A stretch of DNA of 64,000 nt, from assembly GCA_020073015.1 (NCBI GenBank), contig JAIQFZ010000004.1:1-64000 (forward strand). Direction: 5' to 3'. A model generated the notes under the pieces. That model did no database searches. It saw only the letters and a program-made list of their open reading frames with translations, and was not told where the DNA came from. How positions within the stretch are numbered: position 1 is the stretch's first letter; each line of letters begins with the position of its first letter. A program made the position numbers and the translations under genes. This DNA comes from Terriglobia bacterium (GTDB taxonomy: Bacteria; Acidobacteriota; Terriglobia; Terriglobales; Acidobacteriaceae). Positions 1 to 9,198 of this stretch are shown in pieces.

Positions 1-352
1 CTGTCTTGATGAACTCCGTCACGGCACGATAGCCCCGCACCCATTCGTCTGCGTCCGTGCCCAGGAGGAGAATGTCGTCGTTCTCCGGAAACAGACGATA
101 CATGAAAGAATCCAACTCTCTGGGATCTCTTCTGATATACCCTTCCTGGAAAGCTCTTAATGCGGCTAGCACTTCCGCACGCACCGACGCCGGCGCATCG
201 CCTGTTTGAAGCAGATACTGATGGCGGAGGGCACTGGACGTAGTGCTCTTCAAATGCAGGCACGAGACAAAACCGAATGCGAAGCCGCCCACCAAAAGCA
301 GGGCGACCGCCAGCACCGACAAGATCCTCTTGCGAGTCAAACCAACTGTCAC
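1..352 (-). CDS. NTF2/SnoaL-like domain protein with N-terminal membrane anchor (3' end outside window)
   Basis: An open frame runs from a GTG at 352 to the left edge without a stop, so the C-terminus is missing. A GGGAGG ribosome site lies 5 bases upstream of the GTG; the nearby ATG is out of frame. The first 30 residues are basic, then hydrophobic (LSVLAVALLLVGGFAFGFV), which is a membrane anchor. The rest contains GTDADEWVRGYRAV, which resembles the helical start of SnoaL-like NTF2-fold proteins. Members of that fold are often small-ligand or signalling domains. The function here is not known. Confidence 0.6.
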   Translation of the reverse strand, partial: MTVGLTRKRILSVLAVALLLVGGFAFGFVSCLHLKSTTSSALRHQYLLQTGDAPASVRAEVLAALRAFQEGYIRRDPRELDSFMYRLFPENDDILLLGTDADEWVRGYRAVTEFIKT

Positions 353-566
353 CTTGGCCTCCCATAACACATCGCAAAACGACGATGTTACTCATTAAAC
401 GGAAAATAGTTGCGATCGGGCATAATTCTCTGAGCAGAAAATGCAGGTAAGTTCATCAGCGGCCTTCACAGTCCCCTGGTAGGAATGTCCCGCCGTGGAG
501 CGCTTCCGCTGCGTCCGTTCATTCGTCCCTAGGCTTCCGCGTTCAGCTCTGATTCATGACCCCGAG

Positions 567-2099
567 TCAGCTTAGCCGGTTCAGACCGTCCACGTAGGCT
601 TTTGCGCTGGCCTCGATGATGTCGGTGGACGCACCGCGACCCAGGACGCGGCGGTCGCCGATCTCCAGCTGTACTGTGACCTCTCCAATGGCTTCGGTGC
701 CTCCGGTTACGGCTCGAATGTCATAGCGCAAGAGTTTCGCGTGGGTGGCAGTAAGTCCCGCAATCGCCTTGTACACGGCATCGACCGGTCCGTCGCCGAT
801 CGAGGCTCCTTCCTTCGTCTTCCCGTTCACCAGCAGACGCACGGTCGCGGTCGGAATCGCTGTCGTACCGCTGTAACTGTGCAGGTACTCCAGCTTCAGG
901 TTCTGCTCAACCGGAGGGAATTCATCGTGCACCAGTGCGGCCAGGTCTTCGTCGAGCACTTCCTGTTTCTTATCCGCCACGGCCAGGAAGCGTTGGTACA
1001 TAGCGTCAAGCTCCTGCTTGGAGAGTTGGTAACCGAGTTTCTCCAGCCGCGACCGCAGCCCGGCCCGGCCCGTACGCGCCGTCAGGACAACCCGGCTCCC
1101 GGTAAATCCCACGTCGGCCGGGCGCATGATTTCGTAGGTCTCCCGGTCTTTCAGGAATCCATCCACGTGGATGCCGGAACTATGCGCAAACGCATTCGAG
1201 CCGACGACGGCTTTGTTGGCGGGGACCGGCATTCCGAGCATGTCAGCGACCATGCGGCTGGTGCGGAAGAACTCGCGCGGCTCGACTCCGGTGCTCACTC
1301 CGTAGTAGTCGGCACGGGTGCGGATGCCCATGACAATTTCTTCCAGCGCGGCGTTGCCGGCTCGTTCGCCGATTCCGTTGATCGTCCCTTCCACCTGGCG
1401 CGCACCATTGCGAATGCCGGCCAGGGAGTTGGCCACCGCCAGACCAAGGTCGTCGTGGCAGTGTACGCTGATAGTTGCGCGCGCAATGTTGGGAACGTTC
1501 TCGCGAATGCCGCGAATCAGCGCACCGTACTGCTCGGGAACGGTGTAGCCCGTGGTGTCGGGAATGTTGACGACCGTTGCGCCCGCATCGATGACGGCCT
1601 CCAACATCTCGAAGAGATATTCCGGCGCGGCGCGGCCGGCATCTTCGGCATAGAACTGAACGTCGCTGACGCAGTTGCGCGCGCGCTTTACGGAATCCAC
1701 GGCCAGGGCCACCAACTTCTCCTTCTTGCCTTCGAGCGTCTTGCCATACCGCTCGTCGCGGAACTTGCCCATGATGTGAATGTCGGAAACGCCGATGCCG
1801 GTGTGAATGCGGGGGCGCTTGGCCTTGGCGAGCGCCTTGCCGCAGGACTCGATGTCGGCGGCCACCGCGCGGGACAGCGCGCAGATGGTTGGCCCCTCGA
1901 TCTCCTGCGCGATCTTCCGGACGGCATCAAAATCTTCCGGAGACGACGCCGGGAAGCCAGCCTCGATAATATCCACCTTCAACCGGGCGAGCTGGCGCGC
2001 AAGCGTGATCTTGTCACGACTCCCAAGGCGGGTTCCCGCTGCCTGTTCGCCATCTCTTAGAGTCGTATCAAACACCGCGATCTTCGACGTAGCCTTCAT
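567..2099 (-). CDS. leuA: 2-isopropylmalate synthase
   Basis: This 510-residue protein catalyses the first committed step of leucine synthesis, condensing acetyl-CoA with 2-ketoisovalerate in the cytoplasm. The N-terminal TIM barrel begins with FDTTLRDGEQA and carries the metal-binding HCHDDLG motif near residue 216. The linker has the family segment NAFAHSSGIHVDGFLKDR. The last 130 residues form the LeuA regulatory dimer domain that binds leucine. The length matches the standard bacterial form. The gene stands alone, with no leuB, leuC or leuD in the window. The ATG at 2099 has a purine-rich GAGGATGCGGGA stretch just upstream. Confidence 0.95.
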   Translation of the reverse strand: MKATSKIAVFDTTLRDGEQAAGTRLGSRDKITLARQLARLKVDIIEAGFPASSPEDFDAVRKIAQEIEGPTICALSRAVAADIESCGKALAKAKRPRIHTGIGVSDIHIMGKFRDERYGKTLEGKKEKLVALAVDSVKRARNCVSDVQFYAEDAGRAAPEYLFEMLEAVIDAGATVVNIPDTTGYTVPEQYGALIRGIRENVPNIARATISVHCHDDLGLAVANSLAGIRNGARQVEGTINGIGERAGNAALEEIVMGIRTRADYYGVSTGVEPREFFRTSRMVADMLGMPVPANKAVVGSNAFAHSSGIHVDGFLKDRETYEIMRPADVGFTGSRVVLTARTGRAGLRSRLEKLGYQLSKQELDAMYQRFLAVADKKQEVLDEDLAALVHDEFPPVEQNLKLEYLHSYSGTTAIPTATVRLLVNGKTKEGASIGDGPVDAVYKAIAGLTATHAKLLRYDIRAVTGGTEAIGEVTVQLEIGDRRVLGRGASTDIIEASAKAYVDGLNRLS

Positions 2100-2332
2100 T
2101 CCCGCATCCTCGATGAGAGTTTTGGATCTGGCATCGGAGCAAAACAGCCGAACTAGTCAGCATACCGCAGCAGGGCTCTCGGAACTATAAGACAACGCGA
2201 GCAAACTGTGACCTGTTGGGGCGCCTGGATGGACATCGGCTCACCAACGTGCCGAGGCAAAACAGGTATAGAATCTTGCTGGTTTTCGAACTCAAAAAGC
2301 AAATCCCTGTTAAAACAAGTTGGACTCCTCTT

Positions 2333-3688
2333 ATGAGAAAAGATAAGGTTCTGTGCGCGGTCGTGCTCGGCCTCCTCCTACTCTTCTTCCTGGTGGTAGC
2401 AGCCTGTGATCGAGCGGCCCCGCCGGCGTCCAGCGAACCCGTGACCATCACCTTCATCGGTTGGGGCCCGACCGCATTCATCGAACTCGTCACGAGTCGA
2501 AAGATTTTGGAGCGATTTGCCCAGGAGACCGGGATCCGAGTGAAATTCATTCCCGGGCCGGAGTCTGCCACGCAACGACTCCAGCTCTACTCCGAAGCCC
2601 TGGCGAAGAAATCCAGTACGCCCGACGTCTACTACGTGGACTCGGTGTGGCCTGCGGTTCTGGGCGACCACCTGATTGATCTGAATCCCTACTTGGCAGA
2701 GGAGACCAAACAGCACCTCCCAGCACTCCTGCAGAATGAAACTGTCGACGGCGGGCTGGTGGGCATGCCGTTCAACATCGAGGCCGGACTGTTGTATTAC
2801 CGGACCGACCTGCTTCGAAAATATGGCTACACCCATCCCCCGGAAACCTGGACTGAACTGGACAAGATGGCGGCACGGATTCAAGCGGGTGAGCGTGCAG
2901 CCGGTAATCGAGATTTCTGGGGTTTCGTCTGGCAGGGTGCGCCCTACGAGGGACTGACCTGCAACGCGCTTGAATGGCAGGCCTCGTTTGGAGGTGGAAC
3001 CATTCTCGAATCCGATGGTAGCGTCTCTGTGAATAACCCTCAGGCAATCAGGGCGATGAAACAGGCCAGAAGCTGGGTGGGCACGATCTCGCCGTCGAGC
3101 GTAACCGTGTACAAGGAGGAGGACAGTCGAAATCTGTGGGCGTCCGGCAATGCGGCTTTCACCCGAGACTGGGTGTGGATAATTTTTGCTCTGGACAAGA
3201 AAGGGGACTCTCCCATCCGAGGCAAGGTCGCCGCCACCCGCCTCCCGAGTGGGGGAGCCGGTCAGGTATCTGTCGTGGGAGGCCAAGCCTTGGCAATATC
3301 CAAGTACTCTGCCCACCCGCGCGAGGCGGCTGAATTTGTGCGCTACCTTACCAGCCGCCGCATCCAACTTGAGCTGTGGAGCGAAAGCGCAATGTTGTCC
3401 ACGCGCTCAGAGTTCTACGAAGACCCACAATACCTCCATGCGAGGCCGGACCTCGAGCAATTGAAGGGAGTCTTCACGGGTGGAACAATCGCCCGGCCGT
3501 CGAGAATCGCGGGCAAACGATACGATCAGGTCTCGAAGGCTTATTTCTCTGCCGTTCATTCCATCCTCACCGGGGAGGTAACTGCCGAGAAGGCTCTGGC
3601 GGATCTGGAAGCGGAATTGGTGAGAATCACGGGATTGAAACCGCGCGGGGCGGGCGTCGCACATTCGCCAAGCCCCCAGACCGGGTGA
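2333..3688 (+). CDS. Extracellular solute-binding lipoprotein, sugar ABC type
   Basis: From the ATG at 2333 the protein has a lipoprotein signal peptide ending in VVAAC, then a family 1 solute-binding fold typical of trehalose, maltose or other sugar binding proteins (ITFIGWGP, PDVYYVDSVWPAVLG, GMPFNIEAGLLYYRTDLLRKYGY). An upstream ATG at 2216 would bury the signal peptide behind 39 residues and is unlikely. No ABC permease or ATPase for sugars lies nearby. The next gene, 46 bases downstream, encodes a membrane histidine kinase. The binding protein could therefore feed a ligand signal to that kinase, but it could also serve a transporter encoded elsewhere. Confidence 0.85.
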   Translation: MRKDKVLCAVVLGLLLLFFLVVAACDRAAPPASSEPVTITFIGWGPTAFIELVTSRKILERFAQETGIRVKFIPGPESATQRLQLYSEALAKKSSTPDVYYVDSVWPAVLGDHLIDLNPYLAEETKQHLPALLQNETVDGGLVGMPFNIEAGLLYYRTDLLRKYGYTHPPETWTELDKMAARIQAGERAAGNRDFWGFVWQGAPYEGLTCNALEWQASFGGGTILESDGSVSVNNPQAIRAMKQARSWVGTISPSSVTVYKEEDSRNLWASGNAAFTRDWVWIIFALDKKGDSPIRGKVAATRLPSGGAGQVSVVGGQALAISKYSAHPREAAEFVRYLTSRRIQLELWSESAMLSTRSEFYEDPQYLHARPDLEQLKGVFTGGTIARPSRIAGKRYDQVSKAYFSAVHSILTGEVTAEKALADLEAELVRITGLKPRGAGVAHSPSPQTG

Positions 3689-3734
3689 ACGTTTGGCCGG
3701 CCGAGGACTCTCGCTTCGAGAATACAGGTAGTGG

Positions 3735-4352
3735 ATGACCGACTCGTTATCAAAACGGCCTAGCATCAGTACGCTACTGCTGCTCTCGTTCGTCTCGGCC
3801 GCAACGCTCATGCTGCTTGGAGGCGCCGTTGCACTGTGGCAGTTGAGCTTAATGCGCATCCGATCCCAGAACCTCTACGGGGCGGACGAACCGGCCATCG
3901 CCGTGCTCCGCGTTCGCAGTGATTTCGTGAGCATTCAACAGGAACTGCAGCGCCTGTCCGAGTCGCGGGATGCCGTGCGCTTTGCCACGGAAAGCGACCG
4001 TCTCCGCAACCAGTTTGAAGTCGCGTGGAGCGCGCGCGGCAGGCGGTGCGTGGGTTGCCAGCAGCAACTCAGCGGGATGCGGAATTGGCCAGTCTGGATT
4101 CGGTTCGGACGATGTTCTCTGCCCAACTCGATTCCCTCGTCGCCCTCGGCAGAACCGGCGATTGGACAGCAGTGCAACTTCGCTCCCGGAGCCGAATACC
4201 TCTGGCGGATGTTCTCTCCGACGGCCTGGTCCGCGACATCGATGGACTCGTCGGAATCGAAAAGAAAGAAGTCCTGGAAAGCATTCGACGCGCGCAAGTC
4301 CAGGCGAGCTGGACCCTGGTGGGCACGGATTTGCTGGCGATTATCATCGTAG
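3735..4352 (+). pseudogene. N-terminal part of a hybrid histidine kinase, separated by a frameshift
   Basis: This frame encodes a cytoplasmic start, one membrane helix (about residues 12-36) and the beginning of a periplasmic helical sensor, as far as FEVAW at 4028. Beyond that point the frame gives low-complexity sequence and stops at 4352. The missing continuation (ERARQAVRGL) is in the frame of the next entry. Adding one G after the TGG at 4026-4028 would join the two into a single protein of about 898 residues with two membrane helices. A one-base deletion in a G run could be a real mutation or a sequencing error. Confidence 0.65.
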
Positions 4353-6430
4353 GGAGCCTGGGTTTGCTGGTCACGATGAACATTGCCGGGCGCCTGCAGC
4401 AGTTGGACGCAGGGGCTCGCGCGTTGGCTCGAGGGGAGTTTCAACACCAGGTGGTAGTCGCGGGAAACGATGAGATCGCCAGGCTCGCCCGCGTATTCAA
4501 CGAGATGGCCTCACACTTGTTTAGTCTCTACGAAACTCTGCAGGAGAGCGAGGCTCATTTTCGCTCCCTCATCGAAAATGCGAGGGATTTCATTCTCATC
4601 GTCGCCGACGACGGGACGCTGCAGTATGTCAGCCCGTCCGCGGAGCGAATGATGGGGAGCAAGTCATTGCTCCTCGGCAAGCACCTGGTCGATTTCATTG
4701 ATTCCGAAGACGCGCCGGCCTGGAGAGACTTTTGCGCGCGGGTAAGGCAGACGGCAACCGCGCACACGTCGGTCGAGTTCCGGGTTCGCTACGGAGACGG
4801 TTCCCTGCGCCGGTGGGAAGCCCTCGGCAATAACTTGCTTCAGGAACCGGCGGTCAGCGGAATTGTACTCAATGCGCGCGACATCACCGACCGGCGCCGC
4901 ATGGAAGAGGACCTTCGCGCCAGCGAGGAACGTTATCGGGTGCTCTACGAGGACACGCCTAGCATGTACTTCACGGTGAACCCGGAGGGAACGGTCCTGT
5001 CTGTAAACCAGTTTGGCGCAGCCCAGTTGGGATACTCTCCATCGGAACTCGTCGGAAGGTCCTTGCTCGACCTCTGCTGTGCAGAGGATAAGGCGGTCGC
5101 TCAGGCCCACCTCAACGACTGCGTGACGAACCCCGTGCGCATCTTCGAGTGGGAGCTCCGAAAGACGCGCAAGGACGGCACGGTGCGGTGGTCGAGAGAG
5201 ATTGCACGCGCCGCACAGAACACGGACGGGAGGCCAGTCGTACGGGTTGTCTGCGAGGACATCACGGAAGTTAAGCGTCTGGAAGAGCAGCTGCGTCAGA
5301 GCCAGAAGATGGAGGCGATCGGCACGCTGTCGGGAGGCATCGCACATGACTTCAACAACCTGCTCACGATCATTAAGGGTTATTCTCGCCTGGTTCTTGA
5401 AGGCGTCCAGGTAGAAAAATTGCGAAGACACGCGGAATGCATTGATGAGGCGGCAGACCGGGCGGCTGCGCTCACTAGTCAGCTATTAGCTTTCAGCCGC
5501 CGACAGGTGCTGCAACCGAAGAACATCAACCTCAATGCCCTGGTGACGAACCTCAGCAAAATGCTGCAGCGCCTGATCGGCGAGGACGTGGAGATGGTGA
5601 CCCGGAATGCGCCCGATCTGGGGGCAGTCAAAGCCGATCCCAGCCAGATTGAGCAAGTCATTATGAACCTGGTGGTAAATGCACGCGACGCTATGCCCAA
5701 GGGCGGGAAGCTATGCATCGAGACTGGCAACGTCGATCTGGACGAGGTAGAGGTGCGGGACCGCGTGGGTATGCTTCCAGGCCGTTATGTCGTGCTGACG
5801 ATCAGCGATACCGGCATGGGCATGAGTCAAGAGACACTGGCTCATGTGTTTGAGCCCTTTTTCACCACCAAAGAGATGGGCCGCGGAACCGGCCTCGGCC
5901 TCTCCATGGTGTACGGCATTGTGAAGCAAAGCGGAGGCTACATATGGGTGTACAGCGAGCTCGAACACGGGACGACGTTCAAGGTCTATCTGCCCAGGGT
6001 AGAGGAACCGGCCGAAACGTTACCCCTGAGGCGGCACGCAGAAGCCAGCACCAAGGGCACGGAGACAATCCTGCTCGTCGAGGATAACGAACAGCTTCGA
6101 GAGCTGGCCCAAATTGCCCTGGCCACCAACGGTTACCAGGTCCTAGCCGCGGAGCGTGCCGAGAGTGTGACCTCAGTGTGCGAACAGCACCCCGGCCCCA
6201 TCCACCTCCTCATAACCGACGTGGTCATGCCGGGAATCGGAGGATACGAACTCGCCGCCCTGGTAGTCGCGCGACGGCCCGGCATCAAGGTCTTGTACAT
6301 GTCCGGGTACAGCAACGACGCGATCGTGAACCACGGCGTCCTTGCGGCCGGCACATTCTTTCTGCAAAAGCCGTTCACGCTGGCTGCACTCGCCACCAAG
6401 GTCCGCGAAGTCCTGGACAGCAACCGGTGA
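4025..6430 (+). CDS. Hybrid sensor histidine kinase (HAMP-PAS-PAS-HisKA-HATPase-receiver)
   Basis: Residues 1-97 are the end of a helical periplasmic sensor. A membrane helix follows at about 98-121, then HAMP at 122-172. PAS domains span about 176-290 and 300-418. The HisKA box has the phospho-acceptor H441 in GGIAHDFNN. An HATPase domain carries the DTGMGM and GTGLGLSMV motifs, and a C-terminal receiver has D732 in LITDVVMPG. The GTG at 4025 is probably not the true start, because the first helix lies in the preceding frame. The PAS-rich form with the HDFNN box is common among phosphorelay kinases. No output regulator is adjacent. Confidence 0.85.
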   Translation: MERARQAVRGLPAATQRDAELASLDSVRTMFSAQLDSLVALGRTGDWTAVQLRSRSRIPLADVLSDGLVRDIDGLVGIEKKEVLESIRRAQVQASWTLVGTDLLAIIIVGSLGLLVTMNIAGRLQQLDAGARALARGEFQHQVVVAGNDEIARLARVFNEMASHLFSLYETLQESEAHFRSLIENARDFILIVADDGTLQYVSPSAERMMGSKSLLLGKHLVDFIDSEDAPAWRDFCARVRQTATAHTSVEFRVRYGDGSLRRWEALGNNLLQEPAVSGIVLNARDITDRRRMEEDLRASEERYRVLYEDTPSMYFTVNPEGTVLSVNQFGAAQLGYSPSELVGRSLLDLCCAEDKAVAQAHLNDCVTNPVRIFEWELRKTRKDGTVRWSREIARAAQNTDGRPVVRVVCEDITEVKRLEEQLRQSQKMEAIGTLSGGIAHDFNNLLTIIKGYSRLVLEGVQVEKLRRHAECIDEAADRAAALTSQLLAFSRRQVLQPKNINLNALVTNLSKMLQRLIGEDVEMVTRNAPDLGAVKADPSQIEQVIMNLVVNARDAMPKGGKLCIETGNVDLDEVEVRDRVGMLPGRYVVLTISDTGMGMSQETLAHVFEPFFTTKEMGRGTGLGLSMVYGIVKQSGGYIWVYSELEHGTTFKVYLPRVEEPAETLPLRRHAEASTKGTETILLVEDNEQLRELAQIALATNGYQVLAAERAESVTSVCEQHPGPIHLLITDVVMPGIGGYELAALVVARRPGIKVLYMSGYSNDAIVNHGVLAAGTFFLQKPFTLAALATKVREVLDSNR

Positions 6431-6515
6431 CACAGTGAACCTCGATTTCGTGCGCAATGTGGTTGGCAAATCGCGGATGGCCAGCAGCGGGATCATGCGT
6501 ATAGGGAAATAGATC

Positions 6516-6896
6516 GTGACCTCCGTGCGAATGGACAAGTGGCTTTGGGCCGCCAGATTCTTCAAGACGCGCGCACTGGCTGCACGAGCCTGTGAACTCA
6601 GCAGGATTCAATCCAACGGGCAGCCCGCCAAGGCTGCGCGCGAGGTCCGGATTGGAGACATGTTGCGAGTGACAAACGAGGGCGGCGACTTTCAGGTGGA
6701 AGTCCTGCTTCTCAGCGAGGTGCGCGGTCCGGCCTCGGTTGCACAAACGCTCTACCGCGAGACGGAGGCGAGCCGGGAGCTGCGCCTGAAGGTGGCAGCG
6801 GAGCGTAAGGCGATGAAGCAGTTCGAACAGTTACCCGCAGGCAGACCATCAAAACGCGATCGCCGGCAAATCATCCAGTTCCGGGGGAGAGCCTGA
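6516..6896 (+). CDS. hslR: S4-domain RNA-binding protein, Hsp15-like
   Basis: The 126-residue protein opens with VRMDKWLWAARFFKTRALAARAC, the characteristic start of the Hsp15/YlxL S4 domain, and ends in a basic tail rich in K and R. Hsp15 proteins bind 50S subunits carrying stalled nascent chains and help recycle them. The S4 fold covers about residues 5-65. The start is taken as the GTG at 6516; the ATG at 6531 (MDKWLW) is an almost equal alternative. It stands alone after the kinase and faces the convergent regulator gene. Confidence 0.85.
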   Translation: MTSVRMDKWLWAARFFKTRALAARACELSRIQSNGQPAKAAREVRIGDMLRVTNEGGDFQVEVLLLSEVRGPASVAQTLYRETEASRELRLKVAAERKAMKQFEQLPAGRPSKRDRRQIIQFRGRA

Positions 6897-6928
6897 CCGC
6901 CAGCGAATGAAGTCCAATCCGGAGGCGG

Positions 6929-7393
6929 TTAGCTCTTGGTCTTTTTCTTTCTCTTTTTGCAGAGGTCTTCCAGCACGTATTTTAAGGACGCGCACTCCTG
7001 GATGACTCCCTCGAGTTTAGGGATGGTCGCCTTCAACTCATTTTCCTCAACCACGCCGTCAGCCAAGGTTTCTGCAACGCTCTCCAGCGCTTCCCCGACC
7101 TCCTTGATAAGGTTGGAGATCGCAACTAATTCCTTTTCCAGCGTCACATGGGGATCAGGCAGCTTGAATGCTACCCGCCCTGCCTGGCTCTCAAGAAAGT
7201 CAAGGACTTCGCAATTGTTGAGGAGGACGCATATCCGCGGCAGCAGATGCGCGGGTAGCGGCCGCTCTCCTCGAAGCCAGTACATGAGGGAGCGATAGTT
7301 CGTCCCCAGTTGCTGGGCGAGCAATCGTGTGTCGTACTCAGTCTTGGTTTCGACAACTCGGCTCAAGATGGAGGATATGTCGTTGGTAGGCAC
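6929..7393 (-). CDS. Phage CII-like transcriptional regulator
   Basis: This 154-residue protein has a helix-turn-helix-like N-terminus (LAQQLGTNYRSLMYWLRGERPLPAHLLPRI) and a helical C-terminal half. That layout resembles the phage regulatory CII family (CP76 type). It ends in a very basic KKRKKKTKS tail. A GTG start at 7393 is preceded by GAGGAA. It is transcribed away from the PspA cluster, and the 300-base gap between them holds a palindrome close to its own start. It may therefore control itself and possibly the cluster. The family match is by architecture and local motif only. Confidence 0.6.
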   Translation of the reverse strand: MPTNDISSILSRVVETKTEYDTRLLAQQLGTNYRSLMYWLRGERPLPAHLLPRICVLLNNCEVLDFLESQAGRVAFKLPDPHVTLEKELVAISNLIKEVGEALESVAETLADGVVEENELKATIPKLEGVIQECASLKYVLEDLCKKRKKKTKS

Positions 7394-7420
7394 GGGAGTT
7401 CCTCGATGAAGGTTCTCTTA

Positions 7421-7446
7421 GTTCAAAAACGGAGTTCATTTTGAAC
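7421..7446. promoter_or_regulatory. Putative operator with GTTCA palindromes
   Basis: GTTCAAAA at 7421-7428 is mirrored by TTTTGAAC at 7439-7446, and a second nested palindrome GTTCATTTTGAAC covers 7434-7446. A further GTTCA lies at 7456. The site is 28-53 bases upstream of the CII-like regulator start, where an autoregulatory operator would sit. The rest of the 300-base gap (7394-7693) shows only the promoter listed separately. Confidence 0.5.
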
Positions 7447-7590
7447 GAGCAAAGTGTTCATTCTAGCTGAATTGCACAAATTCAAAGATCGCATTACATT
7501 TGCTCACGCAGCGGTAAGCGCCCCAGGGCGGACGGGATGTCAGCTTCGCCGGCGAGCTGGTTCAGTGTCCTTGGAACTCTATGACAACAA

Positions 7591-7619
7591 TTGACAAACA
7601 ACGCGCCGGGTCGTAGTTT
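7591..7619 (+). promoter_or_regulatory. Putative sigma-70-type promoter for the PspA cluster
   Basis: A perfect TTGACA lies at 7591-7596, and a weak TAGTTT follows at 7614-7619 after a 17-base spacer. The next gene starts at 7694, which gives a leader of about 70 bases. The -10 element is poor, so this call is tentative. Confidence 0.4.
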
Positions 7620-7693
7620 TCAAGGTCACCTTCTTCCTTCTATAGTTGTTGCGCTGAACATTGACACGCGAGGGTCGCGTCCCTGGAGGCAGA

Positions 7694-8380
7694 ATGTCCA
7701 AGAAGTGGTACAACTACATCGTTTCCGTTGACGAGACGGCCGGCGCTGAGCAAAGCTCGCCAAATGCGAGGAACGCTCCGGCCACTGCCAAGAGCGCAGC
7801 TCAAAGTGTGGCTGAGATCGCATCCAGCATAGCCGCTGAGCCGAAATTTACATCGCCAGTGTCCGATCCTACTTCGTTCGAGGAGATCTACAAAGCAGCG
7901 GAAATCCCGCCCGCACCGCAGGGCTATTCGATCCTCAAGATTTCGCAGATGCTGGAGAGCGAGCACATCCGCAATTTGCCTTCGGACGTGAAGCGGTCTT
8001 CGGTTTTGGTCGCGCTCGACGCTGCGGGCGTGGACGTCAAGGAGATCATCCAGGACGCGATTCGGCGCGACCGTGCCCTTGACACCTACGAACGCGTGCA
8101 GCAACGCGCCGCCGCAGAACTGGAAGCGCGCAAGACTAAGGAAAACAGTGAGATTCAGGCGCAGATTGATAGCTACGTGACCGAGCAGCGAGCGAAAATT
8201 CAGAGCAACAACGAAGAAGTTTCACGCGAGAAAGAACGTTTTACCGGCTGGCGGCTGAAGAAACAGCAGGAAGAAAAGAAGATCGCCGAGGCGGTCGGAT
8301 ACTTTGTCAGCGAAAACCCCATTACGACGGGCGATGTGAATGCGCCGCCGCCCACATCGAAGACAGCGCAGCGTTCCTGA
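7694..8380 (+). CDS. Hypothetical coiled-coil protein, first gene of the PspA cluster
   Basis: From the ATG at 7694 (GGAGG 4-9 bases upstream) the protein has 228 residues. An alanine-rich, probably disordered segment is followed by a compact region around YSILKISQMLESEHIRNLPSDVKRSS and then a long charged helix (about residues 135-205) rich in E, K, R and Q. It has no signal peptide or membrane helix, so it is probably cytoplasmic. I do not recognise the family. The pspA start is only 12 bases after its stop, so co-expression is very likely and a PspA partner or adaptor role is plausible. Confidence 0.7.
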   Translation: MSKKWYNYIVSVDETAGAEQSSPNARNAPATAKSAAQSVAEIASSIAAEPKFTSPVSDPTSFEEIYKAAEIPPAPQGYSILKISQMLESEHIRNLPSDVKRSSVLVALDAAGVDVKEIIQDAIRRDRALDTYERVQQRAAAELEARKTKENSEIQAQIDSYVTEQRAKIQSNNEEVSREKERFTGWRLKKQQEEKKIAEAVGYFVSENPITTGDVNAPPPTSKTAQRS

Positions 8381-8392
8381 ACAGGAGGAGTT

Positions 8393-9127
8393 ATGTGGCA
8401 ACGGTTGACGAGAGTGGTGCGGTCTTTCATCGGTTTCTTCATCTCGGTGGCGGAGGACCCCGAGCTTATTCTGCAGCAGAATATTCGTGACATGAATGAC
8501 CAGGTGCCTCGGATGAATGAGAGCATCGCCATGGTGAAGGCCAACGTAACGCTGCTGGAGAAGGAAGAAGCCAAGTACAAGAACGACATAGCCGGGCTGA
8601 CCGCCAAAGTGAAAGCCGCGATCCAGGCCAACCGCGACGATCTGGCTGCCGCCTTCGCTGCCCAACTGGAACAAACAAAAGGCGCTCTGGCCAGGACGCA
8701 GGGACAACTCACGACCGCGCGTGCCGCCTTTGAAAAGGCTATGACCGTGAAGCAGGCGTTCATGCAAGAGAAGGAGCGCAAGACGCAGGAGGCGCTCAAT
8801 GCGATCGCCGACTACCGTCGCGCGCAATGGCAGAAAAAGGTTGCCGATGCCATGGAACAGTTCGAAGTGGCGGGCATCAGCCAGACCCATGATGAGATGG
8901 TCCGCAAGATTGAAGAGATGACCGCGGTCAACGAGGCTCGTATGGATATGGCGATGAGCAATGTAGACCAGCAGAAGTTCAAGATCGAGGACGACGCCCA
9001 GAAACTCCAGGCCGCCGAGCTGGTGAAGCAATTCAAGATTGAGATGGGCCTCGCAGCACCACAAGCCGCAGCGCCAGCGAGTGCAGAAAAAACAATCGCT
9101 GCGAAGGAACCACAACGGACTTCTTAG
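8393..9127 (+). CDS. pspA: PspA/IM30 (Vipp1) family membrane-remodelling protein
   Basis: The 244-residue, almost wholly helical protein starts with an amphipathic helix (MWQRLTRVVRSFIGFFISVAED). This leads into the family segment EDPELILQQNIRDMNDQVPRM and then long charged coiled coils to about residue 215, with an Ala/Pro tail. PspA and Vipp1 belong to the ESCRT-III superfamily; they bind damaged membrane and form rods or rings. There is a strong AGGAG site before the ATG. In the classical stress operon PspA pairs with PspF, PspB and PspC. None is present here; its neighbours are an ABC module and an AAA+ ATPase. Confidence 0.92.
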   Translation: MWQRLTRVVRSFIGFFISVAEDPELILQQNIRDMNDQVPRMNESIAMVKANVTLLEKEEAKYKNDIAGLTAKVKAAIQANRDDLAAAFAAQLEQTKGALARTQGQLTTARAAFEKAMTVKQAFMQEKERKTQEALNAIADYRRAQWQKKVADAMEQFEVAGISQTHDEMVRKIEEMTAVNEARMDMAMSNVDQQKFKIEDDAQKLQAAELVKQFKIEMGLAAPQAAAPASAEKTIAAKEPQRTS

Positions 9128-9198
9128 AGGGCGATCGAAGCGCCTCGAATCCCAAAACAGATGCAACCGTTTGCGCAAGAGCCGGGGAGGAAAATGGT

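Noticed and set aside
741-2060. Long open frame opposite leuA on the plus strand
   Set aside because: It is the antisense shadow of leuA, caused by high GC and codon bias; no family motif or ribosome site supports it.
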